From positions 34,259 to 98,258 of the forward strand of contig JANXQX010000013.1 of assembly GCA_025353305.1 (NCBI GenBank): a stretch of 64,000 nt of DNA, given 5' to 3'. The translations under genes and the position numbers were made by a program. Of this stretch, positions 24,927 to 33,657 are shown in pieces (position 1 is the stretch's first letter; every line of letters starts with the position of its first letter). The notes under the pieces were generated by a model. It saw nothing but the letters and a program-made list of their open reading frames with translations. It searched no databases and was not told where the DNA came from. The DNA comes from Holophagaceae bacterium (GTDB taxonomy: Bacteria > Acidobacteriota > Holophagae > Holophagales > Holophagaceae).

Positions 24927-26762
24927 ATGCTCCGTGTTCCATCCTTCCAGAAATGGGCTCTCTTTGTCTTGGTGGCAGGTCTCGCTCACGCGCAGCCAGT
25001 TCAGAAACCCCTGGCGGATCCGCCGCATTTCACGATCCACGACGCCATCCAGGCCGAGTGGATGCGTACCGCGCCGAATCTCAAAGTGGATGCCTTGCCC
25101 AAGGCCGACCGCGAACGCTACCAACTGGCTCTGCAACGGATTGGCGCGCCCGGCATGCCCAAGCTGCTGCCTCCGGAGTTGGGGAACCCCACCGCCGAAA
25201 TCTGGGAGGCCAAGGCCAAGGAGGCGAAGACGCCCCAGGAACGGTTCACCGCGCTGCATTTCCTCAACCGGTTGAAGAGCCCCAAAGCCTTGACCGCACT
25301 GGACGGCCTAAGGCCTGAGGACGCGAAAACCTGGCCCAAGCACCTGTATCTGGATGCGAATATCGCCACAGCCCGGTTGCAGGGAGGCGAAGTATCGAAG
25401 GAATTGCAAAGCTTTCTGGATGCGCTGAAACACGAAGAAAAGACTGAGCCCGTCCGCGCCCAGGCCGCGCGCCTGAGGCTGGTGATGGCAGGAAAGGAAA
25501 AGGAGCTGCTGCCACTCATTCCGCCAAGCCCTGGAACTTCCCTCGCGTTGATGGACGCGTTGAATCGAAGCCGCCCCGACCAGCGAGTGCCTCTATTGGC
25601 AGCTTTGGTTGTTCCTGACCTGGCCGAGCCATGGAAAGCGATCGGGATGCTGTCTGCGCCGCCCAGGGAAATACCTAACCTGGAACGCCGAATACTCGAC
25701 GACCTGGTCCCAGAAGCCAAATACCGGATTGGCATCATTTCAAGAGTCCGGGAAGGTCTGCCCAAAGGCACCACAGGCTTTCCTTTGAGCAAGCTGGCCG
25801 CCTATTCGATGTTTGGTTCGGACCTTGCCGGAATTGCCTACACCGAAGCACTGGGGAACATCGACGATCCAAAAAAGCAGGACTGGCTGAGGACCCTCCA
25901 GAAAAGAACGAACCCTCTGATACAGGCGGCTCTGCTGCCAACGCTTCGCGGCACCCTCCCCGAGGAGGCGAATGCATTGCGCCGGGACTTATTGACTGGC
26001 CCTGACCCTATAGCCCGCTCCGCCGCCATCGAGGATCTCGCCAAAGCCCCGGTTGATCTCGATGCCCTCACCCGACTCACTTGGAAAGACCGTGATCTGG
26101 AGCCGCAGCAGACACTCATCGAAAGCTACTCCCGTTGGAAGTTGCCAAAAGAAAAACAGATCGAATTGCTGAAGCCCTGGCTCCAGCATTCGGATTGGGC
26201 CTGCCGCTATCTTGCCTACCAGCAATTGGTGAAGCTCGATGGCGCCACGCACTGGCCCGCGGCGCCTGAGCCGAACGAGCGGGAAAAAACGCTGATCAAT
26301 GAAGCGGAGCGGCTGGCATCTTCCGGCAAACCGCTACGCCTTCGCATTACCTTTTCCGGCAAGCGCCAGGTGACTCTGCGCCTGGATCCCACGGTCGCGC
26401 CCATCAATGTGGCGAATATCTCGACGCTGGCCCGCAAGGGCTTCTTCAACGGCCGTCTGGTGCCGCGGGTGGTGCCGGATTTCGTGGTACAGATGGGTTC
26501 GCCCTACGACACCATGGATGGCGGTCCAGGCTATTCCGTGCGCTGCGAGAACAGCCTCGTCTGGTATGGCCCCGGTAGCGTGGGCATGGCGCTGTCCGGC
26601 AAAGACACCGGCGGCTCGCAGTTCTTCATCGCCACCAACGCCACACCGCATCTCACCGGCAAGTACACGCGCATGGGCGAAGTCGAAGATCTCGACAATG
26701 CGTTGAAGCTCCTCGACGACCTGGAACTGGGCGCGAAGATCGAGCGGGTGGAGGTGCTCTAA
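24927..26762 (+). CDS. Secreted peptidyl-prolyl isomerase (cyclophilin) with helical-repeat N-domain
   Basis: 611-residue protein with a signal peptide (KWALFVLVAGLAHAQP), a long helical middle of about 440 residues that reads like HEAT/armadillo-type repeats, and a C-terminal cyclophilin domain: VTLRLDPTVAPINVANISTL, then FNGRLVPRVVPDFVVQMG, GMALSGKDTGGSQFFIATNA, and HLTGKYTRMGEVED. It would assist protein folding in the periplasm. The ATG at 24927 is seven bases from AAGGA; the ATG at 24921 is too close to it. The fused helical domain is larger than in typical cyclophilins and may bind clients. Confidence 0.85.
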   Translation: MLRVPSFQKWALFVLVAGLAHAQPVQKPLADPPHFTIHDAIQAEWMRTAPNLKVDALPKADRERYQLALQRIGAPGMPKLLPPELGNPTAEIWEAKAKEAKTPQERFTALHFLNRLKSPKALTALDGLRPEDAKTWPKHLYLDANIATARLQGGEVSKELQSFLDALKHEEKTEPVRAQAARLRLVMAGKEKELLPLIPPSPGTSLALMDALNRSRPDQRVPLLAALVVPDLAEPWKAIGMLSAPPREIPNLERRILDDLVPEAKYRIGIISRVREGLPKGTTGFPLSKLAAYSMFGSDLAGIAYTEALGNIDDPKKQDWLRTLQKRTNPLIQAALLPTLRGTLPEEANALRRDLLTGPDPIARSAAIEDLAKAPVDLDALTRLTWKDRDLEPQQTLIESYSRWKLPKEKQIELLKPWLQHSDWACRYLAYQQLVKLDGATHWPAAPEPNEREKTLINEAERLASSGKPLRLRITFSGKRQVTLRLDPTVAPINVANISTLARKGFFNGRLVPRVVPDFVVQMGSPYDTMDGGPGYSVRCENSLVWYGPGSVGMALSGKDTGGSQFFIATNATPHLTGKYTRMGEVEDLDNALKLLDDLELGAKIERVEVL

Positions 26763-26781
26763 TAATCCACTTCTGCTTCGT

Positions 26782-27258
26782 TCAGCTCTGCCCTTCGAAG
26801 CACTCCGCGATGACCTGCTTGCGGTGGGCGAAAATGGCCTCCAGGTCCCGGCGAACCCAGAGGGCCTGGGCGATGCGGCCGAAGATGCCCCAGCCGATGC
26901 GGTAGCGCACGCGGTCGGTGATGCGGGTTCCTCCGTCCGGCAGGTCCTCGAAGAGATGCGTGTGATGCCACAGCGCATAGGGGCCCTGGATCTGCCTATC
27001 CACGAATCGGTGGCCATCTTCGTAAGCCTCGATGAGTGTTCTCCAATGGAGAGGCAGTCCCCGCACCCGCAGCCGGTACTCGAAAACCGCGCCTTCGCCC
27101 CGAGGCAGCGGCTCGGGCGTTTGCACCTGGAAATGCAGCCAGCCGGGCGTGAGCCTCTGAAGGTTGGCGGGGTCCGCGAAAAAGGAGAACACCTTGGCTC
27201 GTGGAACCGGCAAATCCTGGGTGGACTGGAAAAGCTCTTCGCGCATGGGTATCGGCAC
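26782..27258 (-). CDS. SRPBCC-superfamily protein
   Basis: 158-residue START/Bet v1-like fold: FQSTQDLPVPRAKVFSFFAD at the first strand and helix, LQRLTPGWLHFQV and GPYALWHHTHLFEDLPDGGTRITDRVRYRIG. This is the CoxG/cyclase-like SRPBCC group often encoded beside TIGR01777 epimerases, as it is here (64 bases from the upstream gene). It probably binds a hydrophobic ligand; the ligand is unknown. Confidence 0.8.
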   Translation of the reverse strand: MPIPMREELFQSTQDLPVPRAKVFSFFADPANLQRLTPGWLHFQVQTPEPLPRGEGAVFEYRLRVRGLPLHWRTLIEAYEDGHRFVDRQIQGPYALWHHTHLFEDLPDGGTRITDRVRYRIGWGIFGRIAQALWVRRDLEAIFAHRKQVIAECFEGQS

Positions 27259-27321
27259 CTTTCAAAGAAGCGAACTGGGGAATCGCACGCTGCCTTCGTA
27301 TTGGATGAAGGAGCCAGTAGC

Positions 27322-28239
27322 TCAGGGCAACAGGTCCGCCAGCGCGTCCTCGGCCTTTTCAAACTTGAAGCGGTAGCCCAATTTCAGAGCCCGCGCAGGA
27401 TAGACGAAAGCTCCTTCCAGGACTTCCGAAGCCATTTCTCCCAACAGTAGCTTGACGCCCATCTCCGTGAGGAATGCGGGAATGGGCATGATGGGGCGGT
27501 GCAGTTGCGCACCGAGCAGACGGGTGAAGGTTTCATTGGTCAGCGGACGGGGCGAAGTTCCATTGATGGCGCCATTCCAGGCCGGGTTCAAGGCCGCCTC
27601 GAGGTAGAGCCCTACGATGTCTTCGCTGTGGATCCACGAGAAACCCTGCTGTCCGTGGCCCAGCTTGGCGCCCTGGAATAATTTCATCGGCAGCACCATT
27701 TTCGCCAGGGCACCGCCGCTCTTTGTGAGCACCACGCCGCTGCGCACCTTCACTACGCGAACGCCCAGTGCCAAAGCTTCATCTGCAGCCTTTTCCCAGC
27801 CGGCACAAAGCGACGGAAGGAATCCTTTTCCTTCAGAAGCCTGTTCGGAAAGGGAGCCGCCCTTTTGGGGTCCGTAAAAACCAATGGCCGATGCGTTCAC
27901 GAGTGCCTTGGGTTTGATGATGCATTTACTCATGGCACCCACCAGTTGGGACGTAAGGCCCACGCGGCTGTCCACCAACTCGCGCTTGTAGGCCCCGTTC
28001 CAGCGCTTCCCAGCGATGCTCGCCCCCGCCAGGTTGATGACCGCATCCACGCCCTCCAGGACTTGTTGCAAGTCTTCGTATCCACAAACCGTGACGGTTC
28101 CTGTCAACGATGCCCGCGCAGGATCCCGGGTCAATACGGTGACTTGAACCCCTTGTGCCACCAATGCCTCGACAAGAGGGAGGCCCACGAGACCAGACCC
28201 ACCGGCCACGACCACTTTTTTGGACGATTCTTCAGGCAT
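27322..28239 (-). CDS. TIGR01777-family NAD(P)-dependent epimerase
   Basis: 305-residue SDR protein with VVVAGGSGLVGLPLVEALV, VINLAGASIAGKRWNGAYK, ALVNASAIGFYGP (Tyr), and GAKLGHGQQGFSWIHSEDI, all signature segments of the TIGR01777/SDR39U family. The substrate is unknown for the family. The ATG at 28239 follows GGAG by six bases. An operator-like inverted repeat over the promoter suggests tight control, and the SRPBCC gene downstream is probably co-transcribed. Confidence 0.85.
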   Translation of the reverse strand: MPEESSKKVVVAGGSGLVGLPLVEALVAQGVQVTVLTRDPARASLTGTVTVCGYEDLQQVLEGVDAVINLAGASIAGKRWNGAYKRELVDSRVGLTSQLVGAMSKCIIKPKALVNASAIGFYGPQKGGSLSEQASEGKGFLPSLCAGWEKAADEALALGVRVVKVRSGVVLTKSGGALAKMVLPMKLFQGAKLGHGQQGFSWIHSEDIVGLYLEAALNPAWNGAINGTSPRPLTNETFTRLLGAQLHRPIMPIPAFLTEMGVKLLLGEMASEVLEGAFVYPARALKLGYRFKFEKAEDALADLLP

Positions 28240-28251
28240 GCTCGACTCCAC

Positions 28252-28279
28252 TTTTGTCTAGAATAAACGCTAGACAAAA
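28252..28279. promoter_or_regulatory. Operator-like perfect inverted repeat
   Basis: TTTTGTCTAG (28252-28261) and CTAGACAAAA (28270-28279) are a perfect 10-bp inverted repeat with an 8-base spacer. It overlaps the predicted -10 box of the TIGR01777 gene. No candidate regulator gene is adjacent. TIGR01777/SRPBCC genes in other bacteria are sometimes under MerR-type light/B12 sensors; that link is only a suggestion here. Confidence 0.6.
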
Positions 28280-28287
28280 ATACACAA
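28260..28287 (-). promoter_or_regulatory. Putative promoter of the TIGR01777 gene
   Basis: On the minus strand TTGTGT (28287-28282) and TATTCT (28265-28260) are 16 bases apart. The -10 hexamer lies in the spacer and edge of a 10-bp inverted repeat, a layout usual for repression. The match to consensus is moderate. Confidence 0.45.
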
Positions 28288-28396
28288 GGTTTTTCTGGAA
28301 TACACCCGGGTTGCAGAATCACCGAACAGCACAGTGCAGGCCTGAGCAACCCAAAAGAAAATCAAGGCAAATATATAAGCTGTTTATTTCCTTGTT

Positions 28397-28424
28397 TTGA
28401 CAATTTTTATTCTACCTCTATCCT
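28397..28424 (+). promoter_or_regulatory. Possible orphan promoter pointing into the kinase 3' end
   Basis: TTGACA (28397-28402, exact consensus) and TATCCT (28419-28424) are 16 bases apart in an AT-rich stretch. No annotated plus-strand gene follows; a 26-codon frame begins at 28456 with GGGAG upstream. It could drive a small RNA or micropeptide antisense to the kinase end. Confidence 0.35.
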
Positions 28425-28489
28425 CTAATAGAATGCAGAACTGGGAGCAGGTCGGATGATCCGATCTGATCTCATCGGTGTTTATTCTT

Positions 28490-30268
28490 TCAGCGGCCCG
28501 AATCCCCACTCACGGATTCAGGGAGCAGTTGGATAGGCGCTGTAAGGGGCTTGCCGTGCTCCAGGGTTCCCGACCAGGGCCGGAAACCGTCTTTCTTCAC
28601 TACCAGTTGTTGGCGCCGCGAAGGCCCCGGTAGTTCCAGGCCGTAGAGCGGTGTCTGGCCCTTGGGCGCGCCATCCACGTAGACCTCGGCGTTGGGAGGA
28701 GTGCTCAGCACGTAGGTATAGTCCTTCCAAAGTTGCAGCGATACCTTGGGGGGGTTGTCGCCCGAAGCGAGCTTCACCGTCTCGCGATTATGGAAGGGCA
28801 GGTCCAGGATCAGTTCCTGGGACTTGGCCTTCACTTCGGCCGTGAGAGGCGTGCGGCCCGGCAATGCCTGGCCATCCACCCGCACCTCTGCACCCGGTGG
28901 ATAGGATTCCACGTGAAGTGAGCGGGTGGCCGTGGCGTTGTTCCAGGCCCACCCTCCCAGGGCCAGCACCAGCAAGCCTGCCGCCAGGGCCCAATTGGTA
29001 AAGGAGGCCGGGAGATCCTTGGACGGGGTGTGGGTCTCCACGGCAGGTTCCGGGGGGGTATAGCGGTAACCCGGAACTGACCCGGCCACTCGCTTACCCG
29101 ATGTTTCCTCTGCCCGGGCGGCACTGGCTGCGCGCAATAGCCTTTGGGGTGGAATGATCGCCGAATTTGATTCCTCGGGCTCTTCCGCCGGTGCCGCACG
29201 GCGATCGGTTTGGCCTATGGCGGCCAAGGCATCCTCGGTCGGCACGTCCTCCTGGGCCATGCCGCTGCTGGGTTCCTTGGGCATCAGCAGCTTGCCCGAG
29301 GATTCCTTGTGGGTTTTCATCGGCGCATTGAAAGGTTGCGAGTCGCCAAAGGGGTTCGCGGCAAATATCTGGTCCACCGTCATGGTGGATTTTTCATCAC
29401 CCTGAAGGCCGATGGATACCGGCACCGCAATGGCGGCGATTTCCGCCTGCAGTGAGGGGCCCACACGCGCCGCCGCGGCAAGATCCACAAGGAATGCCCG
29501 CGTGTCTGAATAGCGAAGGATCGGGTTGAGGTCCAGAGCCCGGCGCAGGACCTTGGCAAGCTTCGGATCCATGCCGTCGGGAATCACCGGCGGCTCATGG
29601 ACGATGTGGTACAGAATGGCGCCCAGCGTGTCCCCAGGGTGGGGCATGCGCCCGCCGGAGAACATTTCGAAGGCCGTCACAGCCAGTGCATAGCGGTCCG
29701 TGGCGGGTGTGGCTTCGGCTCCCTTGAGGAGTTCCGGAGCCGTGTAGGACGGCGTCCCCACGATCATCCCGACGGTGGTGAGCTTGGACTTATCGCCCTT
29801 GGCAATGCCGAAATCCATGAGTTTCAGGCGGCCATCGTTGCTCACCAGGATGTTCTCGGGTTTTACATCCCGGTGCACCACGCCCGCACCTTCGGCCGCC
29901 ACCAGCGCCTTCGCACATTGCAGCAGCAACCGCAACGCATCTTCCGCATCCAGGGCGTCTCCGCGGATGAGCGACCCCAGGCTCTTGCCTTCTACGTATT
30001 CCATTGCCAGGAAGGGGCCGATGGCCGGGTCTTCGCCAACGTCGAAGATGGTGATGATGTTCGGATCGTTCAACCGCGCGGATATCTCGGCCTCGCGCTG
30101 GAAACGGATCAGGGCGCCGTGCCCCTGGTCACCGGTCTCCTTCACCACTTTGATGGCCAGCTTCCGCTTCAGCAGTGGATCCTGGGCCAGATACACTGCG
30201 CCCATGGCGCCCTGGCCGAGGAGTTCCAGAACCTTGTATCTGCCGATGGATTCGGGGTTCGCGGACAT
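28490..30268 (-). CDS. Membrane Ser/Thr protein kinase with PEGA repeats
   Basis: 592-residue Hanks-type kinase. Residues 10-270 are the kinase domain: glycine loop LGQGAMGAVYL, AIKVV lysine 40, VHRDVKPENIL (132-134 HRD), DFG at 152, and the activation end GTPSYTAPE at 171. A Pro/Ser/Glu-rich linker follows, then a single membrane helix (about 424-442) and two C-terminal PEGA domains (YPPGAEVRVDGQALP and TPPNAEVYVDGAPKGQTP), expected outside the cytoplasm. PEGA domains may bind envelope components. It is divergent from the pentapeptide-repeat gene at 30446, a candidate substrate. It is paralogous to the kinase at 35.9 kb. Confidence 0.9.
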   Translation of the reverse strand: MSANPESIGRYKVLELLGQGAMGAVYLAQDPLLKRKLAIKVVKETGDQGHGALIRFQREAEISARLNDPNIITIFDVGEDPAIGPFLAMEYVEGKSLGSLIRGDALDAEDALRLLLQCAKALVAAEGAGVVHRDVKPENILVSNDGRLKLMDFGIAKGDKSKLTTVGMIVGTPSYTAPELLKGAEATPATDRYALAVTAFEMFSGGRMPHPGDTLGAILYHIVHEPPVIPDGMDPKLAKVLRRALDLNPILRYSDTRAFLVDLAAAARVGPSLQAEIAAIAVPVSIGLQGDEKSTMTVDQIFAANPFGDSQPFNAPMKTHKESSGKLLMPKEPSSGMAQEDVPTEDALAAIGQTDRRAAPAEEPEESNSAIIPPQRLLRAASAARAEETSGKRVAGSVPGYRYTPPEPAVETHTPSKDLPASFTNWALAAGLLVLALGGWAWNNATATRSLHVESYPPGAEVRVDGQALPGRTPLTAEVKAKSQELILDLPFHNRETVKLASGDNPPKVSLQLWKDYTYVLSTPPNAEVYVDGAPKGQTPLYGLELPGPSRRQQLVVKKDGFRPWSGTLEHGKPLTAPIQLLPESVSGDSGR

Positions 30269-30445
30269 CTAGTGCTCTATTGGGACGGGCCCGGATTGGG
30301 CGTGAATCATTGGGTGGGGGCGAATTCAAATCATAACCGCGCCTGCAACTCCATCTCAAGGGATGCTGGAAACTTTGGGTTTGGGTTGTATTATTCCCTT
30401 GATAACCATATCCCAATCCCCGAAATCCACAACCAAGGAGTCCGC

Positions 30446-31768
30446 ATGTCCGACCTGACACGGGATGATTTCATTCAGGCACTCAAGGACAAGAAAAAGA
30501 CCTTCGAGCACATGGATTTTGAGGGTATGGATCTGCGGGGAATCGACCTGCAGCGGATCAATTTCACCGGCTCGAATCTTTCGCTCACGAAGCTCAATGG
30601 CAACCGCCTTACCGAGGCCAATTTCACACGCGCCGACCTGAGTGAAGCGGAGCTCTCGAACTGCAAACTCATGAGCGCCAACCTGGAGGGCGCCATCCTG
30701 CGCAAGGCGGACCTGACTGACGCGAACCTCACCGGCGCGAGGCTCCAGCGCGCGGATCTGCGGGGCGCCGATATGTCGCGCGCAATCTGTGGCGAGGCGG
30801 ACCTGCGCGGCGCGGACCTGACCCGCGCCAAATTATCGGTGGTGGATTTCCGCATGGCCAACCTGGGGCGGGCCAACCTGACCGGCGCCATGATGCGAGG
30901 CGCCCTCCTGCGCGGCGCCGATCTCCGAGAAGCCATCCTGGAAGGCGCCAGCGGGCTGGAGCAAGAGGTTTCCGCATCCCAGACCATCCAAGCCCCGCTA
31001 CCCAAGGCAAAGGAATCCCAGCGCATCTCCCCGGGCTCTCCGTCCAAGGCTGGGATCACCTCGCCCGGCTTCGCCGCGCCGGCAGCTCCAGGCAGTACCC
31101 AGGGCATGGCCCCCGGCCGAACCCAGACCATGGCACCAGGCCGAACCCAGGTCATGGCCCCCGGCCGCACCCAGACGATGCCCCAGCCCTCAGCCCCCGC
31201 AGGCATCCTCGCCCGCCCTGTTGGCCAGCCGGCGCCACCCCGAGGAACGCCCCGGGCCAAGAAATACCACCCACCCTTGCGCCAGATCCCGGCGCTCATC
31301 TTCACTTCCTCGGGCTGGATCCGGGGTCAGTTCCACGTGCCAGTGATGCATGGCTTCCTGGATTTCCTGAACCGCATGGGAGAACTTCTGAAGCTCACGG
31401 ACGTCACCCTGCCCCACCTCAAGCGGGAGTTGGCCTTCTTCGGGCTGCGCCGTGATTCGGCCATCATGATCATCCCCGATTGCGATGAGAATCTCTTGAG
31501 CCTGCCCACCATCACGGGCAACGCCGAGACCCATCAGACCTCCTTCCTGATGGCCACCGGCAGCGTCAGTGGCAGCATGACCATCGAGGCGGACATCCGG
31601 GTCTCGGATTACCTGGGCCAGGGCAAATGGGTGGTGCTGCGGGATTGCGAGGTGGGCTCCCATGGCGGGTCCGGCGGCCGCAGCAAGGTGGCCGCATTCC
31701 CGCTGCTGGTGCTCAACACCGCCTGCGTCATTGGGACCTCTGACGAGAGCCTGGTCAGCTACGAATGA
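30446..31768 (+). CDS. Pentapeptide-repeat protein with Thr-rich linker
   Basis: 440 residues. Residues about 20-170 are pentapeptide repeats of the A(D/N)LxX kind (ADLTDANLTGARLQRADLRG), a right-handed quadrilateral helix. Residues about 175-270 are a Pro/Ala/Ser/Thr-rich linker containing four copies of an eight-residue repeat around RTQTMAPG. The C-terminal 160 residues form a folded unknown domain (ALIFTSSGWIRGQFHVPVMH) that I do not recognise with confidence. The ATG at 30446 follows AAGGAG; the open frame upstream to 29597 is antisense to the kinase. Next to a Ser/Thr kinase, the TQ/TM repeats are possible phosphorylation sites. Confidence 0.8.
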   Translation: MSDLTRDDFIQALKDKKKTFEHMDFEGMDLRGIDLQRINFTGSNLSLTKLNGNRLTEANFTRADLSEAELSNCKLMSANLEGAILRKADLTDANLTGARLQRADLRGADMSRAICGEADLRGADLTRAKLSVVDFRMANLGRANLTGAMMRGALLRGADLREAILEGASGLEQEVSASQTIQAPLPKAKESQRISPGSPSKAGITSPGFAAPAAPGSTQGMAPGRTQTMAPGRTQVMAPGRTQTMPQPSAPAGILARPVGQPAPPRGTPRAKKYHPPLRQIPALIFTSSGWIRGQFHVPVMHGFLDFLNRMGELLKLTDVTLPHLKRELAFFGLRRDSAIMIIPDCDENLLSLPTITGNAETHQTSFLMATGSVSGSMTIEADIRVSDYLGQGKWVVLRDCEVGSHGGSGGRSKVAAFPLLVLNTACVIGTSDESLVSYE

Positions 31769-31964
31769 AGATTCCTGGTAATGGGCAACCCCCACTCTGA
31801 AAGCACGGTGTCCCAGCTCACCTAGGCCGCCCAGCGCAACTACAAATTCTTCCTGACCAATTCACGGCCCGAACCGTACTCCAACCTCTTTTCCCCAACT
31901 ATGTGTTTGAACGCCTTTTTCACCCCGGCCCTGGAATCAGGGCCCTTCCCCCCGAGGTCCCATC

Positions 31965-32510
31965 GTGCGCACTTCCACCCTCATCCTGGCTGCCAGCCTG
32001 ATCCCTGCTTCGGCCCTATGCGCGGCGCCGCCCCCCTCCCAGAGCGTCATCAAGCGAGGCGAGTACCTCGTGACGGTCATCAGCTGCTCCCATTGCCACA
32101 CGCCCCTGAAAATGGGGCCCAATGGCCCCGAACCCGACATGGCCCTTTTTCTGTCCGGCCATCCGGCAGCCTTGAAGATGCCCCCCGCCCCCAAGTTGCC
32201 CGAGGGTCCCTGGCAGGTCACCGTATCCGGCACCACAACGGCTTTCGCCGGACCATGGGGCGTTAGTTTCACCGCCAACCTCACTTCCGACAAGGCGACC
32301 GGCCTGGGGTCCTGGACCGAGTCGGACTTCATCACCGCGATCCGCACTGGCAAGCACAAGGCCAAGGGCCGCAACATCCTCCCCCCCATGCCTTGGGATT
32401 ACATCAAGAAAGCCACGGACGCGGATCTGAAGGCAATCTTCGCCTATCTTCAATCCACCAAACCCATCACAAACGCAGTGCCCGACGCCATCGAGCTTCC
32501 TCCTCATTAA
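31965..32510 (+). CDS. Secreted c-type cytochrome (mono-haem)
   Basis: 181-residue protein with a signal peptide (TLILAASLIPASALCAAP) and one haem c site, SCSHCHTP. The folded part ends with DLKAIFAYLQSTKPITN, a usual C-terminal helix of small cytochromes c. A methionine ligand candidate lies in ILPPMPWDYIKK. The GTG start has GAGG upstream. Twenty-one bases after its stop comes a second haem protein, suggesting a periplasmic electron-transfer pair; the donor and acceptor are unknown. Confidence 0.8.
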   Translation: MRTSTLILAASLIPASALCAAPPPSQSVIKRGEYLVTVISCSHCHTPLKMGPNGPEPDMALFLSGHPAALKMPPAPKLPEGPWQVTVSGTTTAFAGPWGVSFTANLTSDKATGLGSWTESDFITAIRTGKHKAKGRNILPPMPWDYIKKATDADLKAIFAYLQSTKPITNAVPDAIELPPH

Positions 32511-32531
32511 GCCTTCCCCTCGGCGGCCGCC

Positions 32532-33614
32532 ATGCCCATGAACCCTCTTCTCCTTGCCACGGTCCTGGTCCTGGGACTTTCTGCTCCAGCCCAGGACCGT
32601 GGCCGCCGACCAAGAGAGCAGTCCGCCCCGCGCTTGCTTACGGCCACCGGACTCTATGCGGAACCCGCTTCCCTGCGCGTGGATCCGGACCTCCTGCCTT
32701 ATTCCCCCCAATACCCGCTCTGGTCTGACGGCGCTGTCAAATCTCGCTGGGTGTTCCTCCCCAAGGGCAAGGCCATCAATGTGCGGGATCTGGATGCGTG
32801 GACGTTTCCCGTGGGCACGAAATTCTGGAAGGAATTCAGCTTCAAGGGCCGGAAGGTGGAGACGCGCATGCTCTGGCACGCCGCCGCGACCACTTGGGTC
32901 TACGCGGCCTATGCCTGGCGGCCCGACCAGACGGAAGCGGACCTGGTGGATGATGCCGGCCTCCGAGGCGCGGCGGAAATCGCCCCGGGGATCACCCACA
33001 CCATTCCGGGCATCCCGGATTGCAAATCCTGCCATGGAAATGCCGTCATGCCGGTCCTGGGGTTCAATACCCTCCAGCTCTCGACGGATCGTGACCCGAA
33101 TGCCCTCCACGCCGAACCCCTGCGCCCGGGTATGGCGACCCTGCAGACCCTTGTGGAGCATCGCCTCATCCAGCCCCTGCGCCGGGAATTCGTGGAGTCC
33201 CCGCCGCGCATCCAGACCCGTAATCCCCGCACCCGCACCGTTCTGGGCTACCTGAGCAGCAATTGCGGGAATTGCCATCGCGCCACGAGCCCTATTCCGG
33301 ACGTGATCCTGGACTTCTGCCACCCCTGCCGCACGCCCGATGAAGTCTCGGCGCCAGGCCTGTGCAGCACTGTGGGACGGCGCACCCATTTCCTCATTCC
33401 AGAAGCCGCGGCAGAGACCCGGGCCATCGCCCCCGGGCACCCCGAATCGAGCCTCATCCTGCACCGCATGACCTCACGCAGGCCCATCTCCCAGATGCCG
33501 CCAGTGGGTTCGGCGCTCGTGGATACCGAGGCCGTCGATCTCCTCCGCGCCTGGATTTCCCAGGACCTGGCCCCGCGCCCCATCCCGGCCACGCCCGGGC
33601 CTTCGATGAAATAG
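32532..33614 (+). CDS. Secreted haem c-binding protein of the TIGR03806/HNE_0200-like family
   Basis: 360 residues with a signal peptide (LLLATVLVLGLSAPAQ) and two CxxCH sites (CKSCHGN and CGNCHRA). The N-terminal third has the family pattern LPYSPQYPLWSDGAVKSRW and FPVGTKFWKEFSFKGRKVETRMLW. Such proteins are paired with cytochromes or dehydrogenase-like partners in envelope redox chains. A late MTSRRPISQMPP segment resembles the haem-site methionine region. An ATG at 32538 is an alternative start; no strong ribosome site is visible for either. Confidence 0.8.
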   Translation: MPMNPLLLATVLVLGLSAPAQDRGRRPREQSAPRLLTATGLYAEPASLRVDPDLLPYSPQYPLWSDGAVKSRWVFLPKGKAINVRDLDAWTFPVGTKFWKEFSFKGRKVETRMLWHAAATTWVYAAYAWRPDQTEADLVDDAGLRGAAEIAPGITHTIPGIPDCKSCHGNAVMPVLGFNTLQLSTDRDPNALHAEPLRPGMATLQTLVEHRLIQPLRREFVESPPRIQTRNPRTRTVLGYLSSNCGNCHRATSPIPDVILDFCHPCRTPDEVSAPGLCSTVGRRTHFLIPEAAAETRAIAPGHPESSLILHRMTSRRPISQMPPVGSALVDTEAVDLLRAWISQDLAPRPIPATPGPSMK

Positions 33615-33657
33615 TCCGGAGGGCATTGAAGCATCAGAGCCGCAGCTATACGGCCTG

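Noticed and set aside
29597..30445. Long plus-strand open frame joined to the pentapeptide gene
   Set aside because: It is antisense to the kinase gene with HRD/DFG motifs, and a good AAGGAG and ATG begin the pentapeptide protein at 30446.
31769..31964. Possible gene remnant reading AAQRNYKFFLTNSRPEP
   Set aside because: A stop codon precedes it and no family could be recognised; too short to call.
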